Positions 1 through 11,885 are shown, counted from the first letter of the stretch. The stretch is 64,000 nucleotides of DNA from Tubiluchus corallicola (GCA_030141605.1 JAQGDQ010000541.1:83737-147736); one strand, 5' to 3'. Notes: generated by a model from the letters alone, not told the origin. A program made the numbers and translations.

Positions 1-185
1 TAGTAGGACTCCTACACTACTACACTAATTACGCTAACAATACAGTACTACTATAGTGACTAATTTAATGTAAGCAAATTACACTAGCAAGTGCTACCGC
101 TATCACTATAAAGAACTTGACTGTGAAATGAAAAGGTGACAAACAAGTAAACAAAAATATCGTAAATAATAGATGGTTTGTCACA
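1..185 (-). repeat. 3' LTR of the Gmr1-type element (partial)
   Basis: Identical base for base to 6891-7075. On the minus strand it begins TGTGACAAACC directly after the polypurine tract. The rest of the LTR lies beyond the window edge. Confidence 0.95.
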
Positions 186-196
186 GATCCCCCCAC
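186..196 (-). other. Polypurine tract
   Basis: Minus-strand GTGGGGGGATC abuts the TGTGAC start of the 3' LTR. A purine-rich run in this position primes plus-strand DNA synthesis in LTR elements. Confidence 0.7.
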
Positions 197-597
197 AACG
201 GAAAAAGTGTGGACGAATGTTTAAAGAACAGAATCCCACTTTTAAAATTATTGAACAGTTAATTTTAACTACCAACCATTACAGTGGTGAAAATTAGCAA
301 GTAACGACTGTTACTAACTGAATACAAAGTTTTACTAAATAATACAGTCACACAAAAATGGCATATCAAAACTTAAATGGATCTTCAACACACTTGTAAA
401 AGAACATTTTACACAAACTAAAGCACACTGGATATTTGATTTAAAATAATGAAAAGAATACAACATTTGAAGAATACTATCATTCACATTCAGAGATGTT
501 GTCACACATGATTGCATAAAATAAAATGCTTTAAACAACAAGGTCATTTAGGAAGAAATCACATTCCTATCTTATTTTCATCTAAGGCAACTTGAAC
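197..597 (-). other. 3' non-coding region of the Gmr1-type element
   Basis: About 400 bases between the Gag-Pol stop and the polypurine tract. Short ORFs exist here but none resembles env or any known domain. Confidence 0.6.
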
Positions 598-3500
598 TTA
601 GTGCCTACTCAGTGCGTCTGCACAATAATTTGTTTTTCCTTTGATATGCACTACAGTGAAAGTGTATTCTTGTAGCAGTAAATTCCATCTGGCTATTCGC
701 CTATTGGCGTTTTTCATCTGCTTTAAGTAAGCTAATGATTGTGCATCTGTGCGAATCACAAACTGCCTACCTACAAGATAGTACGACGATTTCTCAATAG
801 AGAAAATTATAGCCAAAAGTTCTTTTTCTACTGTTGAGTAGTTACATTCATATTTGGTTAGCTTCATACTCAAATAAGTGATTGGAACCTCTTGTCTATC
901 ATCAGACATTTGTGTAAGTTGGCCGCCTATTCCTGTTGCACTAGCATCAGTTGTCAAGAAAAAAGTCTTATCAAAATCTGGTGCATGTAACACTGTATTT
1001 GAGTTTAATGCATCTTTGAGTGTGGTAAAGCTCTGTTCACACTCTGCATTCCATAGTACAATGTTTGGTTTGTCTTTTTCTGTCAAAGTATGTAATGGTG
1101 TTGCTATTGCAGAGAAATTAGGAATAAAACGCCTATAGAAACCTACGAAACCCAAAAATGACCTGACCTGTTTTTTAGTTTCTGTTCTTTTATAGTTCTG
1201 AATAGCGAGGATTTTCTCTGGCTGAGGTTTCAAAAGATTTCCGCCAACAACATAGCCTAAGAAATGAGTTTCTTGGAGTGCGAAATTACACTTGAGTGGT
1301 TTGATTGTCAAACCTGCATTAGACAGACAAGTAAGAACTAGCTCGATATGATAGAGATGATCTTGCCAAGAACGACTGAAAATGATAACATCGTCTATGT
1401 AACCAGAAGCAAAACCAATTACTGGTTCTAAAACACGATCTACCAGACATTGAGCTGTTGCTGCAGAATTACACAACCCAAAGGGCATAACTTGAAACTC
1501 ATGTTTACCAAACTCTGTTACAAATGCCGTGATTGGCCTCGAATTTTCCTCAAGATTAACCTGCCAGTAATATTTTGTCATGTCCAAGCAAGTAATGAAC
1601 ATTGCTCCATGCAATTGATCAACTGTTTCATCCATCCTGGGGATAGGATAAGGATCAAAAACTGTAATTGAATTAATTTTCCTAAAATCAATACAAAATC
1701 GAATCGATTGATCACGTTTGATCACAATGACTGCAGGACTTGAAAAAGGACTATCTGACTTGACTATTACACCCAGCCTTTCCATGTCCATGATTTCTTG
1801 CCTCACACTTTCCTTTTGCGCCTGAGGAATTCTGTATGGCTTCTGCACAACAGGATTGTCAGTAGTTAACTGTATTTTATGTTCTACGACGTTTGTCCTA
1901 CCAGGAATGTCAGAAAAGGTTGGTGTAAACTTCTCCAGAGTAGTTCGTAATTCATTCTTCTGCTTATCTGTTAAGTAATCAGGGATTACTACATCTTGTG
2001 CAGGTGTAATAGAGGTAGGAGCAAAACAGTGGTCTTCCATTTGTGACCGTTGCATTGGTGACACACTTTCATGCTCAGGATCTAATTCCAATTCATCTTG
2101 ACCAGTAAATACGTCAAGTGTGGGAATTGTTTGCGTATAAAGGGCTTTTCTTTCTTCACGCGGTATCCAAGCTTTGAGCAAATTAATATGGAATTGCTTG
2201 ACCTGTCTGCTTTTACCTCCAATGATAACGGAGTACACATGTTCTGAGATTTTATCAGCAATCTCATACGGGCCTTTCCAGGTTCGTTCCATCTTTTTAC
2301 GAGATGTAGGCAATAAGACTAATACCTTCTGTCCTACTTCAAGATTTCGGTACCTAGCTTTCTGGTCATACCAGTCTTTTTGTCCGATTTTAGCTTTTCT
2401 CAAAGCTTCGTGTGCCTCTTGAGTTACCGTTTCTAATTTATCAATGATATTGGCAACATAATCATCAATGTCTTGGGGACTAGTAGGTTGGTCACAACCC
2501 CAACGTTTCCGAAGAAGAGCCATTGGACCAGTTACTTGGTGTCCATAAACCAACTCAAATGGGCTGTACTGCAGGGATTCTTGTGGTACCTCACGGTAAG
2601 CAAACAAAACAAATGGGATCAGATCATCCCATTCCATGGTTTTGTCACTCAGGGTAAGCTTTTTAATGGATCTTTTTAGACTTCCATTGAATCGCTCACA
2701 TAAGCCTTGAGATTGAGGATTATATGGAGTAGATGTAATCCCTTTGATGTGGAAAGCTTGTTCTAGTTGCCTTATGAGATTAGAACAAAATTGGGTGCCT
2801 TGGTCTGACTGGATTGACTCTGGGCATCCATGTCTACTAATAAATTGGAGTAAGCACTTGGCTATAGTCTCTGACTCAGTATTTTTGATAGGGAAAGCAT
2901 CAGGGTATCTGGTACCTTGATCCACAATTACCAGTGCCCACTTATTGCCACTCTTGGTTCTAGCCAGTGGACCAATAAGGTCAATTTGGAGGGACTGAAA
3001 AGCTTTTTCCACTACTGGAAGAGGTTTTAGCTTGGCTCTGTCTCCTTTCATGACTCTTGCTGTCTTTTGACATATTGGGCAGGATTGTATATACTTTTTA
3101 ATGGCAGTGTGTATTCCTGGCCAAGTATATTCGAACAATATCCTATCCCTTGTTTTCTTGACACCTAGATGCGCTCCAGCCTTTGAATCATGGGCTAGTT
3201 GTAGGACTTGCTGCCTTCTACACTGAGGAACAACAAGCAACTGATCAACTGTTTTCCCCATTTTTCGTTTATTAGCCCGATAAAGTATGCCTTGCTTTAG
3301 AAAATATCCTTTGCCATCTTGCACCGCAGTGTCTCCACTCACCACATGATCAAAAAGATTTTTTATGGTTACATCATTTTGCTGTTCTTCTATCAGCTGG
3401 TGTCGAGACACTATGGCAAACATGTAGTTTTCCTCTGCTGATGCATACTGCTTAATTTCGGAAGAAAATTCAATTTCTGACTTTACACTACTGGTTTCTT

Positions 3501-5418
3501 TGTTTAGTTGCTTTTTAAGCTCAACTGTTTGCGCTCGTGTCATAACCAATGACTTTTCTTTTTGATTTCTTTGAAAACTGTTATTTAGTGCTCGACCTTT
3601 ATAATCAGTCAAGGCATTACTACTTGGTTTCTGTACATCTTTGCCAAATTTAACAAAAGAAGGTACATGAGAAGTCTCATCCATACTACTAACATTCATA
3701 TGATGTTTCTCAGGAGCAACTTGTGCAGGTTGAGAAGTACTCTTTACATAATCAAATGGTTGTATGGATGTCAGGTAATTATTACCTAAACAAAAGTCGC
3801 AAGGGAGTCCTTTAATAACTGCTACCAGGAGCCAACCATTCAGTTTGTGACTACAAACAGGGACCCTAGCTAGAGGAATTCGACGAAGGTCGCCATGACA
3901 ACAGCGGATTCCAACAGTTTCTCCAAGATACTGTTCATTTTTTACAAATTCAGGACGTATAAGGCTATCGTCTGAGCCAGTATCCCGTAAGCCTACTGCT
4001 ATTCGACTGTTGATCATAACCTCAAACTCGTGATTTTCTTGTAATGCTCCATCTTGAGTATTTGAAAGTGTGAAATTTGGAGTAATGGTTCCCTCACTTT
4101 CGTTTTCACTATAGCATTGTTTCTTAAAATCACCTCTAGGTTTTTGCTTCTTGTTTGAGTCATTTTGAAAAGCTTGTGTGGACTCTTGCTTTTTCACTGG
4201 GCAGTCGAGCTTCACATGCCCTGTTTTCCCACAATGGTAACATTTAGGGCGAGCATTGCCCTGTGATTCATGATCCGAATCATTGTTTTTAGCATTGCCA
4301 CGTGTCCTTTTAGATGATTCATTTTTCTGCAAAACTGCTGCATCATTAAATGAGCTCCAATAGTTGTCTGCTTGCTCCGCTATTTGTAAGTATGACATGT
4401 GAGGTAGCCTACGAAGATAAGAAACCATGTCTTCTGGGAGCTTAGACAATGCTTGTTCAAGAAAGAAGAGATCTCCAATTTGCTCTTTGGATTCTGCATT
4501 CGCTGCTTTAAGCCATTGCATGCCCGCTTTACGCACTCTGTTAAAGTAACTTCTGTGCGTTTCCTTTTTCAGTTTACATATGTTTCTGAATGCCGTGCGA
4601 TATGCATCCTTCGACAATTTGTATGCATTCAAAATTTGCACCTTAACAACATCATAATTGAATATTTGAGACTGATTAACATCTTGCAAAGCTAAGGCAG
4701 CACGACCCGACAGAACTCTAGCCAAGTTAGGAACATACTGCGAAATTGGGACTTTGTTGACTCGCATACAGATTTCGAATTGATCTAAAAACGACAAAAT
4801 ATCTTCTGTTTTTTCATCAAAATTTCTGAATTTGATTATTGTGCTTTTGTCTTGTGTAGCATTTACTGTTGTTTGCAAATTGTTTACTACATTAGACGTC
4901 GTCTGCATTTGTAACTTCAGTTTTTCCAGCTCAATTTTTTGTGTTTCTAAAATCAGCTGTTGGTGTTTAATTTTTAGTTCCTGTTCTGATAATTTAATAT
5001 CAGGCTGCGCATGCGCATACATAGGCATTTGACCAGGTTCTTGAACTGCAAATGGATCCAATTCAGGCAAAGTAGGGGGTGCAGTTGATACAGTAGGTGA
5101 GCTAAAAGCCTTAAATTCTTTATTTGGGGCCGCTTTAGGAGTAGAACTTGCAACATCAGCCCTATCAAATTCTATTTGACCTGCAACACCTGTCGCTGCA
5201 TTTGCTGGCTTTGCTGAATTTAATAATGATTGCATATTTGACAGAGCAAAATCAAGTGGATCTGAAATTGAAATCTGTTGTGTTTCAAGAATTAATTGCA
5301 CAATGTTTTCTTTTCTGGCTTTTGGGTCTATAACCAAACCCATGTCACCTGCTATGTCAAATAATTCACCTTTGATCATTTTACGCAACTCTTCAGCTGT
5401 AAAAAGTTTACTAGCCAT
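598..5418 (-). CDS. gag-pol: Gag-Pol polyprotein (gag, protease, integrase, RT, RNase H)
   Basis: Single 1606-residue frame with no frameshift or internal stop between gag and pol. Domains in order: gag with one CCHC knuckle (CYHCGKTGHVKLDC, residues 393-406); aspartic protease DTGS (479-482); integrase HHCC finger (H743, H750, C780, C783); integrase catalytic D813, D872 and E908 with 35 residues between the last two; GPY module (1049-1051); RT with YIDD (1340-1343); RNase H starting near D1491 (TTDASATG) and running to the stop. Integrase precedes RT, unlike ordinary Ty3/gypsy elements. The encoded proteins would assemble particles, copy the RNA and integrate the cDNA. The ATG at 5418 is the first of the frame and gives a MASKLF start. 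All catalytic residues I can check are present. No env-like ORF is seen. Confidence 0.95.
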   Translation of the reverse strand: MASKLFTAEELRKMIKGELFDIAGDMGLVIDPKARKENIVQLILETQQISISDPLDFALSNMQSLLNSAKPANAATGVAGQIEFDRADVASSTPKAAPNKEFKAFSSPTVSTAPPTLPELDPFAVQEPGQMPMYAHAQPDIKLSEQELKIKHQQLILETQKIELEKLKLQMQTTSNVVNNLQTTVNATQDKSTIIKFRNFDEKTEDILSFLDQFEICMRVNKVPISQYVPNLARVLSGRAALALQDVNQSQIFNYDVVKVQILNAYKLSKDAYRTAFRNICKLKKETHRSYFNRVRKAGMQWLKAANAESKEQIGDLFFLEQALSKLPEDMVSYLRRLPHMSYLQIAEQADNYWSSFNDAAVLQKNESSKRTRGNAKNNDSDHESQGNARPKCYHCGKTGHVKLDCPVKKQESTQAFQNDSNKKQKPRGDFKKQCYSENESEGTITPNFTLSNTQDGALQENHEFEVMINSRIAVGLRDTGSDDSLIRPEFVKNEQYLGETVGIRCCHGDLRRIPLARVPVCSHKLNGWLLVAVIKGLPCDFCLGNNYLTSIQPFDYVKSTSQPAQVAPEKHHMNVSSMDETSHVPSFVKFGKDVQKPSSNALTDYKGRALNNSFQRNQKEKSLVMTRAQTVELKKQLNKETSSVKSEIEFSSEIKQYASAEENYMFAIVSRHQLIEEQQNDVTIKNLFDHVVSGDTAVQDGKGYFLKQGILYRANKRKMGKTVDQLLVVPQCRRQQVLQLAHDSKAGAHLGVKKTRDRILFEYTWPGIHTAIKKYIQSCPICQKTARVMKGDRAKLKPLPVVEKAFQSLQIDLIGPLARTKSGNKWALVIVDQGTRYPDAFPIKNTESETIAKCLLQFISRHGCPESIQSDQGTQFCSNLIRQLEQAFHIKGITSTPYNPQSQGLCERFNGSLKRSIKKLTLSDKTMEWDDLIPFVLFAYREVPQESLQYSPFELVYGHQVTGPMALLRKRWGCDQPTSPQDIDDYVANIIDKLETVTQEAHEALRKAKIGQKDWYDQKARYRNLEVGQKVLVLLPTSRKKMERTWKGPYEIADKISEHVYSVIIGGKSRQVKQFHINLLKAWIPREERKALYTQTIPTLDVFTGQDELELDPEHESVSPMQRSQMEDHCFAPTSITPAQDVVIPDYLTDKQKNELRTTLEKFTPTFSDIPGRTNVVEHKIQLTTDNPVVQKPYRIPQAQKESVRQEIMDMERLGVIVKSDSPFSSPAVIVIKRDQSIRFCIDFRKINSITVFDPYPIPRMDETVDQLHGAMFITCLDMTKYYWQVNLEENSRPITAFVTEFGKHEFQVMPFGLCNSAATAQCLVDRVLEPVIGFASGYIDDVIIFSRSWQDHLYHIELVLTCLSNAGLTIKPLKCNFALQETHFLGYVVGGNLLKPQPEKILAIQNYKRTETKKQVRSFLGFVGFYRRFIPNFSAIATPLHTLTEKDKPNIVLWNAECEQSFTTLKDALNSNTVLHAPDFDKTFFLTTDASATGIGGQLTQMSDDRQEVPITYLSMKLTKYECNYSTVEKELLAIIFSIEKSSYYLVGRQFVIRTDAQSLAYLKQMKNANRRIARWNLLLQEYTFTVVHIKGKTNYCADALSRH

Positions 5419-5883
5419 GCTGACGTAAATATTGCGTGATCAAAGGACCAAATATTCAAAGAAATGACTTCAAAGTTGTCAAAGTTATGTGCAAAAACTA
5501 ACAGCACTGTTCAGTTAACAACTAGACCAGTAAAAATGGGCATTAATGCTTATAAAGAGCAAATCAAAACTTCAATAAGTCAAGAAGTGAACACACGCCA
5601 CCAGGTAAATGTTACAACCATGCAAAGTGAATATCAACAATTTCTGTACAACATTATAATCACTATACTACAGGCTGATTTACTAATCTTTTCTGGGTCA
5701 AATTATTAATGCCAGCCAGTGAATAAAATTAATGCCAACGTGAAAAATACCAAGTTCATGTTTGCATCGGAATATAATTTCCGCAATAGGTTCAAGAAAA
5801 CTACTTGTTCAAAATGCCTCTCCCTAATTTAAAGGCTTATACAAGGCACAGAGTAAAAAGCAGTTATATAAGACCATAAGCTG
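5419..5883 (-). other. 5' leader of the Gmr1-type element
   Basis: Untranslated leader between the primer binding site and the Gag start. The short plus-strand ORF inside it (5464-5709) has no recognisable domain. Confidence 0.6.
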
Positions 5884-5901
5884 CCACCACTTGTGACGCC
5901 A
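5884..5901 (-). other. Primer binding site
   Basis: On the minus strand the 5' LTR ends ...AGACA and is followed at once by TGGCGTCACAAGTGG. TGG matches the CCA end of a tRNA. The TGGCGTCAC start would pair with a tRNA having a G discriminator base, most like tRNA-Ser; the exact tRNA is not settled. Confidence 0.6.
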
Positions 5902-7075
5902 TGTCTATAGGTTACGTACTCTGAGTCTCAATGTCTTGAAAAGCAGGCACGACCGCCCTATAAACGAGGTGTAACACGTGGTTCTGGGGTTCTATAGTGT
6001 TAGATAATTTACTACTAGAATCCTGGAGTCGGGCTAAGGCTTTGTTGTTTCATACGGGGGCACGCGGAACCCGAGCCTAGGAGTCTTAATGAGCTAGTAA
6101 TATTCGATGGTAGATAGAATACCAAACCAACTATTAAGCTGTATATAACAAAATTTAATTGATTACTACTTTAACCCGGAGAAAAGAAATAGCTAACAAT
6201 AACAATTAATCACAGTACAGCAAATATATTCTCTAGTCTAATAATAGAGAAGGGAGGTGTTAGTGGGGGTAGCACGTGCAAATGATGACGCACTCTCGAT
6301 GACGGCAATCCAACGATGACCATATAGAAACGGAATTATGCTAGCTAGCAAACACTGAGCAAAAGTACAAAAGTCTTGTCTTACCAGACACTCCATGAAC
6401 ATTGTGTGAAACTGCAGCTGCTAACCTGTGGGGTAACATCCATGGATTTACCAACTATGGTTTGCTCTACCAACAATGGACTGTCCACCATGAACTTTAG
6501 CGTGACTTCAGGTTTGAACGAATCCTCAGACAATGACGGTAACGGTAACCACCTCATCAAACCGAGACAACGTACTCGACAAAGACCCGTTAGCACTGTA
6601 AGCAATGGCTGTTGACAAAAGAAATAGTGACGTCTACTGCACTATAACATCGACGATGCTAATCGACATTTTTGACTGTCTTTTCACAGACATGTGAAAA
6701 TCAGACGATGGTCATTTTACGTGACCTAGGCCTTTCAACAACGGCCGACTGACTGCCAGGTTGCACGTCTCAGATTATATCTGTAACGTATGTATCATGT
6801 ACACTTCATACCTGTACGGGTTTCACACATTTGAAATAAGCCGCGAGTATTGCAGGTATTGCAGAACACAACCACATGACGAGGGGGTGTTAGTAGGACT
6901 CCTACACTACTACACTAATTACGCTAACAATACAGTACTACTATAGTGACTAATTTAATGTAAGCAAATTACACTAGCAAGTGCTACCGCTATCACTATA
7001 AAGAACTTGACTGTGAAATGAAAAGGTGACAAACAAGTAAACAAAAATATCGTAAATAATAGATGGTTTGTCACA
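5902..7075 (-). repeat. 5' LTR of the Gmr1-type element (1174 bp)
   Basis: The right boundary is set by the repeat shared with bases 1-185. The left boundary is inferred from the TG/CA termini (minus strand TGTGAC...AGACA) and the adjoining primer binding site. The small ORFs inside (6376-6615 and its antisense) have no domain match. The 5-bp target duplication would be TATAT at 7076-7080, but its partner is outside the window. Confidence 0.8.
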
Positions 7076-7111
7076 TATATCAGATTCTTTGGATGCATTG
7101 TAACGATTTAT

Positions 7112-7520
<409 letters not shown>

Positions 7521-7529
7521 GGAGATTTG

Positions 7530-8838
7530 ATTTGATTTAATTCTTTATTTCAAGCATAAGTTCATATTATAATTTACATATATACAACATACAACATAAT
7601 AAAAACAAAAAACTGATACAAACAAATCACACAAACTTAGGTAAGCATGAAAATTACAATAATACTCTCCACCATTGCTGTCTTATGTGCGATGTAAATT
7701 TAGCATTGCTTACCAAAATTTTCTGGCACATTATATGATCACTAGAATCAAATCTTTTCATTAAACTTAATACATCAGAATACATCACTAAAATGTCTCC
7801 AGGTAGACATGCAATGGAATGTATTACGGTAAGCATTAAATAGATATCTTTTAACATCAACAGAACAATAGCTGAATTTTCTAATAAGTTGGTTTGTACG
7901 ACAGTAGTATAAGGATCTTTGATTAACAATTTCAAGGTCATCTCGGTTATCATTTGAAATAATATGTCCCAAATATTTTCCATTATCACAGGCATTAAAA
8001 CATTATTATTTAGTTTGATGTTACCAAACGTAAAATTTCTCATGATGTTTGAATTAACAGACATAAGTTTAGTTTTAGCCACATTGGTTTTTATGTCATA
8101 CAGTTCAGCATACAATTTATACACATCTAGTAGTTGCTGTAGGGCCGTAATCGTTGTTGCTAACAAACAAACACCGTCAGCATACATCAGGTGGTTCATA
8201 TCATAACCATGTTCGAGACATTGCAATCAAGTTGGGTGGATGAAAGCTTAACACCTAGATCTTTAAAATAAAAATTAAAAAGAAAAGGTGACATCTTGCC
8301 ACCTTGGCGTACTCCATTTCCAATATTAAAAGTTGTAGACTGGCTATGCCCCCACCTGACAGACATGCTTTGTTGGGTGTAATAAAATGTGAGCAAGCGG
8401 ATTACAATACTCGGGATGGAAGTCCTTGTGAGTTTGGGAAAAAGCTTGAATAAATTAACCCTATCAAATGCGTTTGACGCGTCGATAAAAACAATGTGAA
8501 CAGAGCTATCACGACTAATGTAGTAGTCAATGATCTCCTTTAATGTGTTTATGCAAATTTCGGTGCCAAGTTTTTCTGCATAACCAAACTGATTAGGACT
8601 TGTTGGAATATACTGTTTGCATCTGTTAAGTAATAAAATTTCGAATATTTTGCTGGCAATAGAAGCTAGTGCAATTGGCCTTTTATCTTTTACTAGAGGA
8701 ATTAATATAGACATCATCAGCGATTCAGGAAGAAAGCCGTGAATCAAACAGGAGCTGAATAACAAGGATAAAAGAACCGGTAACATTGAGGAAGAATACT
8801 CAAAATGTTCGGCCTGTATACCAGATTTATTCAAAGTT
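7530..8838 (-). pseudogene. Decayed non-LTR retrotransposon (LINE), RT and C-terminal region
   Basis: The first frame (8196-8834) carries RT blocks: SIASKIFE, an FDRVNLF region, and GVRQGGKMSPFLFNFY. The protein continues in another frame (up to 8226) with HLMYADGVCLLA, where the YADD catalytic box reads YADG. It shifts again to a frame (7775-7972) containing LGHIISND and LIRKFSYCSVDVK, a conserved stretch downstream of RT in this LINE type. At least two frameshifts plus the altered catalytic box make it non-functional. The 3' end has AATAAAG and short ATTTG repeats near 7527-7550. The 5' end is lost at an (AG)n tract. The clade is not resolved; CR1/L2-like is my best guess. Confidence 0.85.
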
Positions 8839-8839
8839 A

Positions 8840-8889
8840 GTGAGAGAGAGAGAAAGGAAGAGAGAAAGAGGGAGAGAGAGAGAGAGAGG
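8840..8889. repeat. (AG)n microsatellite
   Basis: Short GA tract exactly at the truncated 5' side of the LINE remnant. Confidence 0.9.
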
Positions 8890-10430
8890 CGAGATAAACG
8901 AATTAATAGTTAATAAGTGGTAGCAAAATTCTAAATTCTAATTATAATTACATGGCGAGATAATGTTTTACTATGACTCAAAGGCCAAATGCCACCGTGC
9001 TTATTCTCAAATGTAAAAGCTAAAATGAGTAAAATGAATAGATTTATGCATAAGCACTGCAATCGCTACAACTAATTAAACAACTTGAAACCTGTTCTTA
9101 AGAATTGAAGCCTAGTCACATATTTTAACGAAAATTTCGAAATTTCATAGCAAATTGTACGCTTGCTTTTGTAAAACTCAAAAAAACTGCTAATTCATTT
9201 AAAGTCCTTTTATGTGACAGGCACATAGAAATAATAACACTAATAATAATAACAGTAATGAACATACTGTCTGTAGCAGCTGCTATTTCATCCATGTTAG
9301 ATTTTCACGGCAAGTTTGTACAGTGTAATATTCTGGTAACACAATTAGTCCAGAGACTAGATCTGGAATGAAAATTAAAATTAGAAAAAAATATTGCACA
9401 ACGATCAAGTACATTTAAAATACAGGAACTGCCAAAAAATCTAAGCTAATTTGAAAACGGTATGCATTTCATAGTTTCTTTTCAATTCAAATTCGTTAGG
9501 CAACATATAGGCCTATAACTGTAATTAATTGAAAAGAGAAAATTGTATAAGTTTATGCTAAAGTTTCTAAGAACGATGATGTAACGTGTGCAATTTGTAC
9601 AACTTTATGTTAACAGTAGCGAGTCAAGCGAGATTTGTACAACAAGGAAATTCACACTGTCAAAACAACCAAATGACTATATGAGAAAGTCTGCAAAAAG
9701 GATGTAAAAGATCGGAAGTTTCTTGATGCACCTTTCGATTTTGCAATAACTATAGTAATAATTGATGTCCTTTATATTCCCACTCAAAATCCTGTTATAT
9801 TTTGCTATTTTTCTGTAACTAACATGCTGGACTTAGCTGCGTGCTGGTTGAAGTTGTACACATTCTTTTTGAAGACTTTTTCAAATGTTCGTTTTCGTGG
9901 TGAGAACTTTTTCTAGCATACAACAAATTCCTATTATTTATAACAAGATTTTAACCTAGAGATAAGGAAAGTAAAATGATAAACTCACTGGAGGTCACAT
10001 TACACCTGTAATTATAGGATATCAACTGATGATGAAACACTGCCATTCCGAAATGTATTGAAATATTTTATTAAAATTTTAACAGTGCAAAATGCATATC
10101 TTTATTTATGTTTTCCTCTAACTTTAACATTAACTGTAGCATTTTGGTTGGCCAGCTATAATGGATGAACCCTGGACTCCCTTGGACACTGGGAGTAGCA
10201 ATGACTGAATGTTCTAAGGCGTTTGTTAAATTGTTAAGTTTTTTTAACAATAATAATTTTTTAACAGTAAGAAGTTTTGGACGATAACTCATGCTTTTTG
10301 CGCACCGTGTCTGGTGTTACATGAGATTGTTGCAAAAAAGTAACTAATTAAATACATAAAAACATAAATACTATTGTAAAGTTGCTGCACTAACCTTTGA
10401 CCTGCTTAAAAACAGGCTTGCTGATAACTG
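8890..10430. other. No feature recognised
   Basis: AT-rich intergenic DNA. No ORF with a recognisable domain, no RNA gene and no clear repeat boundary. Confidence 0.6.

Positions 10431-10433
<3 letters not shown>

Positions 10434-10466
<33 letters not shown>
10434..10466. repeat. (TC)n microsatellite
   Basis: About 30 bp of CT dinucleotides in otherwise unremarkable DNA. Confidence 0.9.
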
Positions 10467-10469
<3 letters not shown>

Positions 10470-10470
<1 letters not shown>

Positions 10471-11165
10471 CCCTCGCTCTCGAAGAGGCTCGATTTCGAT
10501 GTGTATCTTGATCTTAAAGCAGTAATTAAAGTGCTGGCGTCTGTATACTTCTTCATATTATAGGCTTTCTTTTAATCCGGTTGCTCAGTGTGCATGCGTC
10601 TGAGCATTTGTGCAGGTAATGAAGATTGCACGTGATAGAAACTACATCAAAATGATTCAGAAAACTACTGAAGCGAATTGGGCAAGTAATTGAATAGTGT
10701 GTAGCGGCCAGCTGGAAAGTCCTTAAAAACGCAACAATTTCTCCATTAAGCAATTGTATTTTTTACTTTGTTTCTATAATATGATTACACTGCAGACAGT
10801 AATTTAACAAACCAGAATCATTTTAGTAAATTAAGTCGCTAAAACTAGCATTAAAGCCGCGTCATCCAGGTCATCCATCCGTTTACTGTCCAGCTTCAGT
10901 GTTGGTCAATTTGATGCTAAATACACGCTAAATACACGCTACTTTTCTCGGCTTTAATTCTAGTATGTTAATATGTTAATTTTATGAGAAAAATGAAATT
11001 ATTTATCATTTAGTGGTAGGCCCAAAGTACAGAGTCCATTAGGCCCAAACAATTTATTAATTTACTGAAATCAAACTGCAAACCAACTATGCAAATTACT
11101 GGGAGGAGACGCCGACAAAGAAACTGGTAAAAACGTTATGAAGTTACGAACTTCATAGAAGAATA
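10470..11165. other. No feature recognised
   Basis: Intergenic AT-rich sequence with a short local duplication (AAATACACGCT twice near 10920-10940). Confidence 0.5.
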
Positions 11166-11169
11166 ATAC

Positions 11170-11760
11170 TTATTGCTAATGAAAAATCCCATTAAAAGAG
11201 CAAACTTTACAAAGTTGCGTATTAGCTCACACAACCTCCTTACTGAGAAAGACCGCCACACCAAACCTAAAATCCCCCTTAACAACAGACTATGCCATCT
11301 TTGTAAAGATAAAAAAATTGATGACGAAAAGCATTTAGTTCTTGAATGTAACTACTATAAAGATTTAAGACATAGCCTGCTTTCTCATGTCAATGAAATT
11401 TCCCCAAACTTTGTTAATCTGACGGTAAAGGAAAAATTTATATTTCTAATGAAAGGAAATGAATATGAACTTGCAAATTTAATTTCAAACTATATTACAG
11501 ACTGTTTTAAAAGAAGAAAATAAAATCGTAGACACAGAAAATCACATTCAGTTGATACCAAAAGTACATTATAATTATATGATTTTTGTAAAGTGTAAAT
11601 ATTATTTACTGTTTAACCTCTATTGTATGTTTTACTGTTTCAATAATAATGACGATTATACCCAAGTGTTGGGATGCTTTGTGTGATGTGTGATTTTTTT
11701 TCATGTTCATTGCACTGTATAGTGTTTGTGCCGTTCGTCAATAAACTATAATCTATTTTT
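11170..11760 (+). pseudogene. 5'-truncated LINE 3' end with C-terminal zinc-knuckle-like motif
   Basis: A 116-codon open frame (11173-11523) ends in CHLCKDKKIDDEKHLVLEC, a C-x2-C...H-x4-C arrangement common at the C terminus of LINE ORF2 proteins. It is preceded by FTKLRISSHNL. A 3' UTR follows with AATAAA near 11740 and an AT-rich end. Upstream RT is absent, as expected for 5'-truncated insertion during target-primed reverse transcription. It resembles the C-terminal region of the decayed LINE at 21-23 kb. Confidence 0.75.
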
Positions 11761-11885
11761 ATCAAGTAACCGAGTAGTTAATTAAATTTCACTTTATACA
11801 TGTAGCAAAATGTATGCATTATGCTCCTTGATTAAGCAAATAAAAACAGAAGAAAGAGAAGAGAATCATAGCGAGAAACCGTTCA

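Larger units (their letters stand above)
1..7075 (-). mobile_element. Ty3/gypsy LTR retrotransposon, Gmr1-type domain order, 3' end cut by window
   Basis: Minus-strand element. The 5' LTR lies at the right (5902-7075) and the 3' LTR at the left (185 downward, truncated by base 1). Between them are a leader with a primer binding site (5884-5901), a 1606-codon ORF (598-5418), a non-coding stretch (196-597) and a G-rich polypurine tract next to the 3' LTR. The Ty3/gypsy affiliation follows from the RT/RNase H sequence and the GPY module after the integrase core. The integrase lies upstream of RT, the order reported for Gmr1-like elements of deuterostomes (established knowledge). The 185 bp of LTR visible on both sides are identical and the ORF is unbroken, so the insertion is young and may be competent (inference). 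If both LTRs are 1174 bp the full element is about 8.06 kb. Confidence 0.93.

Noticed and set aside
878-5333. Plus-strand ORFs of 61-86 codons and a 73-codon frame across the Gag-Pol region
   Set aside because: Shadows antisense to a 1606-codon coding sequence; no domain features.
6376-6615. Overlapping plus and minus ORFs of 79 and 74 codons inside the 5' LTR
   Set aside because: LTR sequence, both strands open, no recognisable protein.
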